Assembly (NCBI RefSeq): GCF_002858675.1
Contig: NZ_PJZF01000002.1
Span: forward strand, 310,001-374,000
Reading direction: 5' to 3'
Length of the DNA: 64,000 bases
Source of the DNA: Chimaeribacter californicus
GTDB lineage: Bacteria > Pseudomonadota > Gammaproteobacteria > Enterobacterales > Enterobacteriaceae
Shown here: positions 18,340 through 26,875 of the stretch, piece after piece
Layout of the letters: the number at the start of each line of letters is the position of its first letter
Position numbering within the stretch: position 1 is the first letter of the stretch
Position numbers and translations under genes: made by a program
The notes under the pieces: model-generated
What the model was told of the DNA's origin: nothing
The model's input: the letters and a program-made list of their open reading frames with translations, nothing else
Database searches by the model: none

Positions 18340-18698
18340 TGCTCCCCAATCGCATGCAACTAAGTCGTGAGACTGAGGAACAACTGAAAAAGTTAAAAGT
18401 GTATACGGGCATCACCCCTAACGTTGCTGCCCGCTTAGCATTTTTTCGCTCGGTAGAAAGTAAATTTCGTTATTCGCCTGAAATGGATAGTAAGAAGCTA
18501 GATGGGTCATTGGTTCTGGATAAAATTACATGGTTGGGCGAAACACTGCAAACCACGGAACTAGTGCTAAAGATGCTTTATCCACAAATAGAACAGAAAA
18601 TGCTAATTAAGGTCTGGGCGGCGCATGTCGAGGATGGGATTGCTGCGTTGAGAAATTATAAAAGCATAAAACATATAGTACTTGCGTTAAAAAATTAA
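18339..18698 (+). CDS. dndE: DNA phosphorothioation protein DndE
   Basis: 119 aa, the usual DndE size. The N-terminal MQLSRETEEQLKKLKVYTGITPNVAARLAFFRSVE is conserved in the family; the protein is a small helical, ribbon-helix-helix-like tetramer that binds nicked DNA and completes the modification complex. Last gene of dndBCDE. No dndA is present; the housekeeping desulfurase IscS supplies sulfur in comparable enterobacterial systems. Confidence 0.93.
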   Translation: MLPNRMQLSRETEEQLKKLKVYTGITPNVAARLAFFRSVESKFRYSPEMDSKKLDGSLVLDKITWLGETLQTTELVLKMLYPQIEQKMLIKVWAAHVEDGIAALRNYKSIKHIVLALKN

Positions 18699-18706
18699 AA
18701 AATAGA

Positions 18707-18738
18707 GACAGTCATTGTACACATTTACAATGACTGTC
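18707..18738. terminator. Bidirectional terminator between dndE and the converging operon
   Basis: GACAGTCATTGTA pairs perfectly (13 bp) with TACAATGACTGTC over a 6-nt loop, between the convergent dndE and DGQHR genes. A-rich on the left and T-rich on the right (AATTTTC). Confidence 0.85.
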
Positions 18739-18748
18739 GTAATTTTCT

Positions 18749-19957
18749 TTACTTCAGGATACGGATATATTCTTGTAACTCGTTTGGATCCTTTACTTCA
18801 AGATCTACAATGTCGATAACACCTGAAGCAAGCAACAAAGTGTTCTTTAGCCTAACTCTTAGTTTCGTTTGGACACCAAAAAATGAATCGTTGAAATTAA
18901 CCTTAGAACAAAGAATAGCCATACTCGGAGTAAATTTAATATTTTTATTCAAAATAATCTTTAAGAAATCAAATGTTGCATGCACTCCCAGTGTCTTATT
19001 AAAAACCTTATATCTACCTAAATATTTATTTATGATCAAGAAAAAATCATTAATTATATTAAAGATCGTTTTATCTTGAGATTTTATATAAAGCTCTCTT
19101 AGGGGTGCATTACTTTTAACTCTAGAAAGCATAGTTCTGTTACGTCCATCACCTATTTTTTTAGTATGAAGCAACTCTCTATCTGATTTAGGGTTATTAG
19201 TAATCAGAGATAAAATACCATCTATTATTGATGCCATTGATATAGATGTTGATGATGATGAGTTTTCAACCCCGAGTTTAATTTTCCCCTTAAAAGGAGA
19301 ATCTGCATCTTTTTCTAAAACCCTAGCAAAATAAACAGCTAAAGTTTCCGGTGACCAAGTTTCAGGTTCCCCTTGCTCTATATCAAATTGAAATAAATTA
19401 TAAGCTAAATTTTTATCAACTCTTTTTTGATTGATATTTATATTTGTAAATATTCGCGCATGATATGCTAAAGGTAGGTCTAGATAAACCGAGCACAAGA
19501 GCTCCATGCTTTTAGCTTTGGAGTTTTCAAAACCGAATACCCTATGCTGACCATCAATTATTGAAGCAAGTTTCTTAGAAGATGGAATAACTATATTATA
19601 AAAATCATTTCCAACTTTTTCTATATACCATCTTTCTTCAGGGTTTGTTTCTAGGCCGCCATCCTCGTGATAATTAACCCCCAAAATAATAGAATTTGGA
19701 AAACTTGCATCAATTGTTTCTGTATAGGCTCGGATTTCTTCCAATCGCTTTGGAGTTCTTTTCCGTTGATTGCCTACCAATTTATTAATCACCCCACCTA
19801 AATAACCAGAGGATGCCTCATCTTCATCATCTAATATTTCAGCTTTAATTGTATAACTAACTTCCAATAAAGTTTCTGCACTTATTGACGCGACATAAAA
19901 CTCACCTAGTGGCTGTATTATTTTCAATGCAGGCAAGCGCAAAGGATAATTATTCAT
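18749..19957 (-). CDS. Second DGQHR-domain protein (DndB-like paralogue)
   Basis: 402 aa. Contains the DndB/DpdB-type motif D135-G-Q-H-R in the segment LASIIDGQHRVFGFE, and a downstream helical part with INQKRV. It is not a copy of DndB at 13627: length, termini and base composition differ, the gene being very AT-rich. DGQHR proteins belong to the ParB/sulfiredoxin-like fold and occur in DNA phosphorothioation and deazapurine systems. It is the last gene of the dptF-G-H operon, 2 bp after the membrane-protein gene. Role unknown; it could regulate or steer restriction, or be a separate defence factor. Confidence 0.8.
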   Translation of the reverse strand: MNNYPLRLPALKIIQPLGEFYVASISAETLLEVSYTIKAEILDDEDEASSGYLGGVINKLVGNQRKRTPKRLEEIRAYTETIDASFPNSIILGVNYHEDGGLETNPEERWYIEKVGNDFYNIVIPSSKKLASIIDGQHRVFGFENSKAKSMELLCSVYLDLPLAYHARIFTNININQKRVDKNLAYNLFQFDIEQGEPETWSPETLAVYFARVLEKDADSPFKGKIKLGVENSSSSTSISMASIIDGILSLITNNPKSDRELLHTKKIGDGRNRTMLSRVKSNAPLRELYIKSQDKTIFNIINDFFLIINKYLGRYKVFNKTLGVHATFDFLKIILNKNIKFTPSMAILCSKVNFNDSFFGVQTKLRVRLKNTLLLASGVIDIVDLEVKDPNELQEYIRILK

Positions 19958-19959
19958 TG

Positions 19960-20463
19960 TTATTCCTTATCTGTTATCAGGTCTTTTCTAGCACTTTCAA
20001 AACCAACCGGGGAGGCAGGAGCAGAAGAATCATCATGATCAAATTTTTCATCATTGACATTTGCCAGCAAAAAAAGGAGCAATGTTAAAAAAGCTCCAAT
20101 ATTCAGAGAAATTGAATTGCCATGTTTTATGTAATAATATCCAAGCCCACAAAAAACCAATGCTATAGCTCCGATTAACAGCCCCAATGATTTCAAATAT
20201 TTGCTAACAGACGAACTTAGCATAACCTCTATAGCTAAAGTGCCCAATATTGCAAATGAATAGGTAAATACATTTTGACTTTCCATAAAAACTGGATTCG
20301 GGTCATCTGAAGAGAAGTAAGGTAACCAAATACCAACACCACCAATGAAAATAACACCAATAAAAAAATAAACTAAAAATGCAGGGCTCTTTATAGCGTT
20401 GCATAAGCGAGATGAAAACTCATCCAAAACGTCCCCCCAAGGATTTGGTCTTTTTTTAACCAT
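19960..20463 (-). CDS. Four-helix membrane protein in the dptFGH operon, unrecognised
   Basis: 167 aa with no family recognised. Four hydrophobic segments at roughly residues 27-50, 66-84, 90-111 and 117-136, short loops, no signal peptide, and a charged tail (NDEKFDHDDSSAP). Its ATG overlaps the dptH stop (TAATG) and it ends 2 bp before the DGQHR gene, so it is co-translated with both. Small helical membrane proteins are common effector partners in antiviral operons; such a role here is only inference. The gene is much more AT-rich than dptH. Confidence 0.75.
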   Translation of the reverse strand: MVKKRPNPWGDVLDEFSSRLCNAIKSPAFLVYFFIGVIFIGGVGIWLPYFSSDDPNPVFMESQNVFTYSFAILGTLAIEVMLSSSVSKYLKSLGLLIGAIALVFCGLGYYYIKHGNSISLNIGAFLTLLLFLLANVNDEKFDHDDSSAPASPVGFESARKDLITDKE

Positions 20464-23400
20464 TATTCAATCCCCTTTGTATGTAATTCATATTGCAACT
20501 CCCAAAATGCCCTATCGCGCATCTTCTTAACCTGTTTATCTCCATCTACATACAAGCTAAAATGTTTCTCCAGTTGCCGAATCTGCCCCATCAAAGACTC
20601 CTGCTCACCTTTATCATCGATGTTAAATACCGCCTTGATATCCGCATTCCTAATCTCAGATACGCGATGAATCACCCAAGTCAAGATATAGGAGGCGTAA
20701 TTATTTTCTCCAGTTTTGAAGTGGGTAATCTCCTGCGTTGACAGGATTGCGCCAACTCCATATTCACGGCCTTCCTTAAGAATTTTACGCAGGCTGGCAA
20801 AATCCTGCCTCATAAAGTTATCGGCTTCGTCAACTAGGATCATTTTGGTTAGCTGACGGTAATCTCCTCGCACAACAGGTTTGCCTCTTTTTTGCATTTG
20901 TGCGTAAAACAAATCCAGCGTCAGGGCGACCACCAGGTTTTGAATCTCAGATGGATAGCCCGCCAACTCAATAACAATGACGCCATCAACCAAATCATAC
21001 AAGCTAGTCATCTTTTCAGGATTTGTTTCAAAAATTTGGAAACCTGCCAGATTATAAAGTGCAGCGTACAATGAATCTTCGTCTACTTTTTCCTGAGCTA
21101 AATACTGTTGCCAAACATCTTCGATTGTCGGTGCGGTACGGTTCCAGGTTGTACGATCATGAGGAACAATCCCTGCAAGGTCGTAACAATCCATAATCAA
21201 CGTAACCAACTTCATCCGTTGTTTCACACCAAGGTTATAGGCTTTCCCCATCGTTTCAGAGAATGCCATTGCCGTATGTCTGGGCAACATTGGCATATCG
21301 CCAAATAGTGATAACGGATTATAAGGCAACAAAGATAACTGGTATTTCTTAGCACCCGTCGCCTCCAGAAAAGCTTCATCTACATAGTCCGACTTATAAT
21401 CGAAGATCAATAAACCAATCGGCTTACCATCAACGTTACAGGACTGATTGCGCATCAACTGTGTGACTAGCGATTTGGTAAACTGGGTTTTCCCGGTACC
21501 CATCGTCCCAATAATACCGGTATTGGTATTCATGAACTTCGCTGTGTTCGTTGGCTCCCAATACAATGGGCTCTGACGCACAGCATCATGACCAAACAGG
21601 ATTTGCAGCGGTGCACCGTTGATCTCAGGAGGGAGCGATGGTGCAACAGGCTGTTGCAGTTCAGGCTCGGGAACCGCTTGCACTTCAGTCTGAGAAGGTG
21701 TTTCTGCTACCGACTCAAGCTGGTACGGCGATAACTCACACCCTGGCTTCAGCCGGTATTTTTCCGGCACGTGATAGCGTTCGGCCAGCAGTGATTGCTC
21801 TCCCTGCGTGGAAATGAGTGACGGCAGCAGTGAATAAGGGATCTCAATCTGTAAAATATTATCCGGCGTCACTTTATAAGAGAGATCAAAGCAGCTCTCA
21901 CTGTCTACGTGCGCTATTACAAAGCCATCCGCGTAGTCGGCAAGTTCACCTAACTGGTAGTCGCCGGTGAGCCACCACTCGCGTCGTGCCAACAGGGGAG
22001 CCAGTTTGTCGTTATCCAGCACGCCATATAGACGCAGCTTTTCCACCTGCATTAATACCTGGCGAATAAAAAGTGCTCGGTACAGTTGTGATGCCAGCGT
22101 TTGTGGCCCCAGGATATCCTGCTGTAAGTAACGCTTCAGTTCACGAGCCTGCTGCCCGGCATAGTTGTAATCAGGCCGCGCGCCCGTTTTTACTTCCAGC
22201 GGTAACAGGTAAAGGCTGTTTTCTTTGAAACCTACAAAGAGCACATCATCCGAAATCGCACCTTTTTGGTAACCCTGTAAGTGGCGAGATAAATCACTTT
22301 CTTTCATTCTCAGTCCGACGTTACCGGACACACGGATCATTTCGGCCACCGATAGTGGAACCCAGCAAATATCGGACTGATGCAGCATGGACTGCACGAA
22401 TTTATACGCGCCAATAATGCCGTGCTTCTCTTTGCGCTCCTTCTCGTTTGAACGCAGCATTTTCAGCAGCCATTCACCGTTAAAGGCATTAAATTCAGCC
22501 AGCAGGTGCTGGCTGCCAACGGAAGGCTGCCCGGTCTGATTTTCTGTCTGAAGTAAACGCAGGAACAGCTCGACCTGTTTTGTGACGGTCACGGCATCAT
22601 AACCCGCACAACTGGTGTACTGGTCAGAGTAGTGGATAAGCACCACATCTTTCTGACTGGTAAAGAAATCGAGTGTGACTTTGGGGTCGATAATAGTGGT
22701 CCAGAGTGAGCTGTCATAAGAGTAGTCGAGCAACTGCTTAAAATTGCCACTCACTGCCAGGCTGATTCCCTGACCGTGATACTGGCTGTTACTTTGACGC
22801 GCCGGTTGCCACAGCCCCCCCAGCAAGCGTGCAAGGCGCAGTGTGCAATAAGGTTCAGTATCAACATTACGCAAGCCAAAAGCGGTAAAATAGGCATCGC
22901 CCTGTATTTCCGCCCCTTCGCCAGCAATAAGCCCATGGCATAACACCCCGCTGGCGGCGTCTTCAATACGGATCTGACGGCAATCAACCGGTGCGGTATT
23001 TGTAAAAAATGCCAGATGAGCGTAGGCCAGTTTGTCACTTTCCCGCGGCAAAATAAATTTACTGAATGTTAAGCGGCTGCGCAGCAAATCGATCAGCATA
23101 TCGGCTTCTGCACGCCATCCACCGCTGTTCAAGCCAAGATCATTTTTAAGCTGTTCATAACTACCGCTTTCGGCAAAATGGTCAAACGCATTGGGTATTA
23201 GACGTTCATCATAGCAGTTTACATGTACTGAAATAGCGCGCTCTTTTTCCTGCTTGAAGTACTCCACGACCCCTAGAAATAACTCTCTAGAATACCCCTG
23301 GTTAATTCCATTGATAATTAAAGCATTGTTACCAGATCGTTGGAATAATCGGGAATAGGCATCCGTGAATTCGTTAAGTTTATCTTTTACCAGTCTCTTA

Positions 23401-25568
23401 ACATAGTCATGACTCATTTGGCGCTGTGGAATAATGTCAATCCAGAAACGATTTTCCACTACTGGCTGTAGCTGCGCATATTCATGTTCACTATGGTATA
23501 CAAAAGGCATTAATCCAGAGACAACTAGGCGATCGAGGGTAATTGATGGTAATGAGGCAAATGAAGCCGATGTCGAGTGCTCTGACTCTGTGAGGATGGT
23601 TTCTGCCAATTGCAAATGATAAGACAATACTAATGGATGCAATGGAGAAAGACGCTCATGCGTTTCACCCCGGCAGATCCCCAGATGCAATAGCCTTTTT
23701 TCCTGTATTGTTAATGCCCTACTTAGACCAATTTGTTGCAACGCCTGTTCAAAAGTAGTGACTACATGGCTGACCAGCGCACGATATTCTGCTGACCATG
23801 ATACCAGGCTTGGCAGAGTGTTACGCCGCTGATAATAAGCCAGTAGTTGATGGTATGCATTATGGAGGTCAGGATAGCTGGCAAGAAGTTCATCCAGCGC
23901 AAATACACTGTTGTCACTGCCTGCCCCGAGGATGCCCCGTTCAATTAGTGAGGCTTCTAGTATCAACAACTGCTGACGCACACCGACCACGTTATGTTCG
24001 GTATTATCCAGAATGACGCGTCCTTTAATCCGATTCCAAGTCCCATTTCCCTCTTCTTTGAAGAGCTTATTGAAACGGCTCTGATCAAAAAGCAGTGGTA
24101 ATGTTAATCCTTCAGAAGCTCCTGGCCCTTCAATATTAAGTAAGAGACGTGAATCACCTGAAATTAGCGCGAATTTGATCAGCTCACTTTGGTTCGCTAA
24201 TGTCTCAAAATTCACCCGAGCATAATGCCGGCAGTTAATGTCATCGCTATCTTCATCCAGCGTACATGTCTGCTCGCCTGTCTCCGCAATACGTAACTCA
24301 TTATCTTCCAGCTGCAAAGTTAGCTGGTCTTTACCCGGCTCAATGCGGTAACAGTGTTGGATCTCATTCAGCCAGAATTGCCCTTGTTCAACTATCAGCA
24401 GGCGAAACTTATACTCCTCCGCCGAGTTATTGCGGTTGACTATTTCGAGGCTAAAGAAGCAGGGGTGCCCGTCGAAAGGTACTGACGCCATAATCCGGGA
24501 AGATTTTCCTCCGGCCCGACTGGTACGCCAGAAACGCTCTTTCTGTAACCGGCGATGATGAGCAATTTTTATCTGGTCATCCTGAAGATCGTTGCTCTGA
24601 AAGCTGAATTCCAGTTCGACCTGCGATTGTCCCGGCTGTACCTGCACTAGGACACTAATATCACGCTTACCCACCTTACTGATGCTTTTTGCTCTTTGCC
24701 AGACTTCACCGTTTTCAACGCAGATATTTTCCAGTACCAGTTTCTGTTCGCTGTTTTGCGCTTTTTCATTCTGGTAGACAGAGAAATCAAGCTCGCGCCA
24801 GTCGTCTGTATCGACAAAATGTTTCTGAATAAATTTGGTACTGAACTCAGTCAGCACGTTCTCCAGTTGCCCACTGTAACGCTCGATGCTGTCCTCTATC
24901 TGGCGATATAACTTCTGGTTTTCATTTAATCGGGAGCGTAACTGTTTACCGCTAAAGTTCAGTAATTGACTATCGTTGAATAGTTTTAGCTCAGAGAAAT
25001 CCAAGTTACCGTCTTCCAGCAGACGGTATAACGATGAGAAACCAAATACGGTTGCACCTTCATCTAGTATCGTTGTCAATTGATCGCTTAGTAAACAGCG
25101 GGATACTTGTGAGTGATTACTGTCCGTTGTGATTAATTTTTCGAGTTGATAACGGAAGGTTTCGGGATGCCAAATAGCATCTGGAGCAGCCACATCTTTG
25201 GTACTATTGAGCAAGGTATCCAGCATGCTGTTATGAATAATCAATAACGCCGTCTGGGCAAATACGCCATTGCGGCCGGAAACCTGATCGCGCAAATGAG
25301 AAATATAGTTTTCCGTAAATGCGGGCGCGGTAGTACCGTGCAGTACCGGAATAAGCTGAATACCGTTACATGATACGTAAGAGAGGTACTGTTCCGGCGC
25401 AATCTCTAATGTATTTCCATCAGCCAGGTAATCGAAAGCCTCCCAGAGTTTTAAGGCGTTGTCAGGATCGGGAGATTTGAACTGGTAGCGCTCACCTGGC
25501 TGGATGGTGCTACTAACCCATTCAATGAAGGTTTCCGCTAGATAAGTTTCATACTGTTTTACGGACAT
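20463..25568 (-). CDS. dptH: DNA phosphorothioation-dependent restriction protein DptH
   Basis: 1701 aa from the ATG at 25568, preceded by GGAG; a GTG at 25589, also with a GGAG, would add seven residues. The C-terminal third is a HerA/FtsK-like ATPase: Walker A GTMGTGKT around K1360 and Walker B MILVDEADNFM. A D-x16-E1125-V-K1127 pattern (LLPLEVKTG) in the middle resembles a PD-(D/E)xK nuclease core. DptF, DptG and DptH together attack DNA lacking phosphorothioates. It overlaps dptG by 20 bp. Confidence 0.93.
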   Translation of the reverse strand: MSVKQYETYLAETFIEWVSSTIQPGERYQFKSPDPDNALKLWEAFDYLADGNTLEIAPEQYLSYVSCNGIQLIPVLHGTTAPAFTENYISHLRDQVSGRNGVFAQTALLIIHNSMLDTLLNSTKDVAAPDAIWHPETFRYQLEKLITTDSNHSQVSRCLLSDQLTTILDEGATVFGFSSLYRLLEDGNLDFSELKLFNDSQLLNFSGKQLRSRLNENQKLYRQIEDSIERYSGQLENVLTEFSTKFIQKHFVDTDDWRELDFSVYQNEKAQNSEQKLVLENICVENGEVWQRAKSISKVGKRDISVLVQVQPGQSQVELEFSFQSNDLQDDQIKIAHHRRLQKERFWRTSRAGGKSSRIMASVPFDGHPCFFSLEIVNRNNSAEEYKFRLLIVEQGQFWLNEIQHCYRIEPGKDQLTLQLEDNELRIAETGEQTCTLDEDSDDINCRHYARVNFETLANQSELIKFALISGDSRLLLNIEGPGASEGLTLPLLFDQSRFNKLFKEEGNGTWNRIKGRVILDNTEHNVVGVRQQLLILEASLIERGILGAGSDNSVFALDELLASYPDLHNAYHQLLAYYQRRNTLPSLVSWSAEYRALVSHVVTTFEQALQQIGLSRALTIQEKRLLHLGICRGETHERLSPLHPLVLSYHLQLAETILTESEHSTSASFASLPSITLDRLVVSGLMPFVYHSEHEYAQLQPVVENRFWIDIIPQRQMSHDYVKRLVKDKLNEFTDAYSRLFQRSGNNALIINGINQGYSRELFLGVVEYFKQEKERAISVHVNCYDERLIPNAFDHFAESGSYEQLKNDLGLNSGGWRAEADMLIDLLRSRLTFSKFILPRESDKLAYAHLAFFTNTAPVDCRQIRIEDAASGVLCHGLIAGEGAEIQGDAYFTAFGLRNVDTEPYCTLRLARLLGGLWQPARQSNSQYHGQGISLAVSGNFKQLLDYSYDSSLWTTIIDPKVTLDFFTSQKDVVLIHYSDQYTSCAGYDAVTVTKQVELFLRLLQTENQTGQPSVGSQHLLAEFNAFNGEWLLKMLRSNEKERKEKHGIIGAYKFVQSMLHQSDICWVPLSVAEMIRVSGNVGLRMKESDLSRHLQGYQKGAISDDVLFVGFKENSLYLLPLEVKTGARPDYNYAGQQARELKRYLQQDILGPQTLASQLYRALFIRQVLMQVEKLRLYGVLDNDKLAPLLARREWWLTGDYQLGELADYADGFVIAHVDSESCFDLSYKVTPDNILQIEIPYSLLPSLISTQGEQSLLAERYHVPEKYRLKPGCELSPYQLESVAETPSQTEVQAVPEPELQQPVAPSLPPEINGAPLQILFGHDAVRQSPLYWEPTNTAKFMNTNTGIIGTMGTGKTQFTKSLVTQLMRNQSCNVDGKPIGLLIFDYKSDYVDEAFLEATGAKKYQLSLLPYNPLSLFGDMPMLPRHTAMAFSETMGKAYNLGVKQRMKLVTLIMDCYDLAGIVPHDRTTWNRTAPTIEDVWQQYLAQEKVDEDSLYAALYNLAGFQIFETNPEKMTSLYDLVDGVIVIELAGYPSEIQNLVVALTLDLFYAQMQKRGKPVVRGDYRQLTKMILVDEADNFMRQDFASLRKILKEGREYGVGAILSTQEITHFKTGENNYASYILTWVIHRVSEIRNADIKAVFNIDDKGEQESLMGQIRQLEKHFSLYVDGDKQVKKMRDRAFWELQYELHTKGIE

Positions 25569-26871
25569 ATACGGCGTCTCCACTGTCACTCATTCGCTCC
25601 ACGTTCCCCATGCGTTCATAAAACGCTATCAACGTTTGTGTAGACTGGTTATCCAGATAAAATCCGCGTTGCTCAAAACCGTGCAGTAGTTCATGCAACC
25701 GAAGTTTTTTGTTTTTACCTACGGTAAGGTTTGTCAGTAACAACAACCGATCCTGATTAAGCACCAGCACTTTTCCCGCCCGGCCACGCACTTGAATAAA
25801 TTCCGTACAAATCTGGTTTTCCAGCTCATTAATGTATTTACGATTTACCGATGCTCGTTCTGATTTCTTACCTTGAAACTGTTCAACCGCAACCGATAGT
25901 AGCTGTTTGAAAGCATCGTCCAGGTTTGTAGCTCGCTCACGAGAGGAAAGTTGGCGATCCTCAATAAACTCCTGCAAGTACTTGTTAAGGGAATTTAATA
26001 TCTGCTCAGAAGGCTCTGAATAATTCATAACATCCTGATAGACCTGCCATAAGGGACGCTTTGTCGCTCCTTTCCCCCATTGCAAAACCTCTAGTGCAGA
26101 GAGCATCGGGAAAAGTTTTTCACTGTGGCTAGCGAACCATTTATAGCCAAAACGCTTTATTTGATCTCGCTCTGAACTGGCTTTTTCGGTATCGAGGATA
26201 AAAAACAAAGATTTGCTTTGTGGCTCACCATCCCGCCAATTATCCAAGTTGAGTGCCAATTGAGCGCACCAGCTAAAAGCATATAAACGCAAAGTATTAG
26301 TCAATTCTTGCAAAAGATATTGCGGGTGCTCTGCCAGAAATGCCAGATCTGATTGGAAGCACGTTGCCATATAGGGAAGGTAAGGTTGTTCTTTAGCAAA
26401 CGGGCCTTCCCCTAACCGTTTTAATTTTTCATTGAGTTTATTCAGCATTTGCTGTTCGACAAAATTCAGTTTGTCCTGGATCGGGTGACCAAGTCTAAAG
26501 TCCTTCATTAGATTGGCAAATAACGTTCCAAGGCGTCTGTCTGCCGCAGAGCCTGAGCTTATCTTTTCAGCATCGAACTGGGCGTGGAACAGCAAAAAAA
26601 GTGGCGAGACATGAAAAATATCCTTGCTAGAAAAATACATCCGCTCTAGCACAGTCCAGAAAGCGGGCTCATCAATCAATGCTTGCAGGTGATTTTTGCA
26701 ATCCTCACGAAATTGCTCAAGATTATATGTGTCGATCTTATACTTCACGGCATAACTTAGCACTAGACCGGTGACAATCTGCCAGTCAATATTATTGTTT
26801 TTATTACGTATTGGTAGATAGCTATCTAGTAGGTTGTTGCCAACTTTTAACGTTGTTGCAATGGGATACAT
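25549..26871 (-). CDS. dptG: DNA phosphorothioation-dependent restriction protein DptG
   Basis: 440 aa. The start chosen (MYPIATTLKVGNNLLDSYLP) has GGAGGG 8 bp upstream and lies 4 bp beyond the dptF stop; the longer frame back to 26949 would overlap dptF without support. No catalytic motif is recognisable; the protein is helical and soluble-looking, as usual for DptG. It is required with DptF and DptH for restriction. Overlaps dptH. Confidence 0.9.
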   Translation of the reverse strand: MYPIATTLKVGNNLLDSYLPIRNKNNNIDWQIVTGLVLSYAVKYKIDTYNLEQFREDCKNHLQALIDEPAFWTVLERMYFSSKDIFHVSPLFLLFHAQFDAEKISSGSAADRRLGTLFANLMKDFRLGHPIQDKLNFVEQQMLNKLNEKLKRLGEGPFAKEQPYLPYMATCFQSDLAFLAEHPQYLLQELTNTLRLYAFSWCAQLALNLDNWRDGEPQSKSLFFILDTEKASSERDQIKRFGYKWFASHSEKLFPMLSALEVLQWGKGATKRPLWQVYQDVMNYSEPSEQILNSLNKYLQEFIEDRQLSSRERATNLDDAFKQLLSVAVEQFQGKKSERASVNRKYINELENQICTEFIQVRGRAGKVLVLNQDRLLLLTNLTVGKNKKLRLHELLHGFEQRGFYLDNQSTQTLIAFYERMGNVERMSDSGDAVYVRKTV

Positions 26872-26875
26872 GATA

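Noticed and set aside
25549-25589. GTG at 25589 as dptH start
   Set aside because: Possible, with a GGAG upstream, but the ATG at 25568 also has GGAG and a smaller overlap with dptG; kept as an alternative only.
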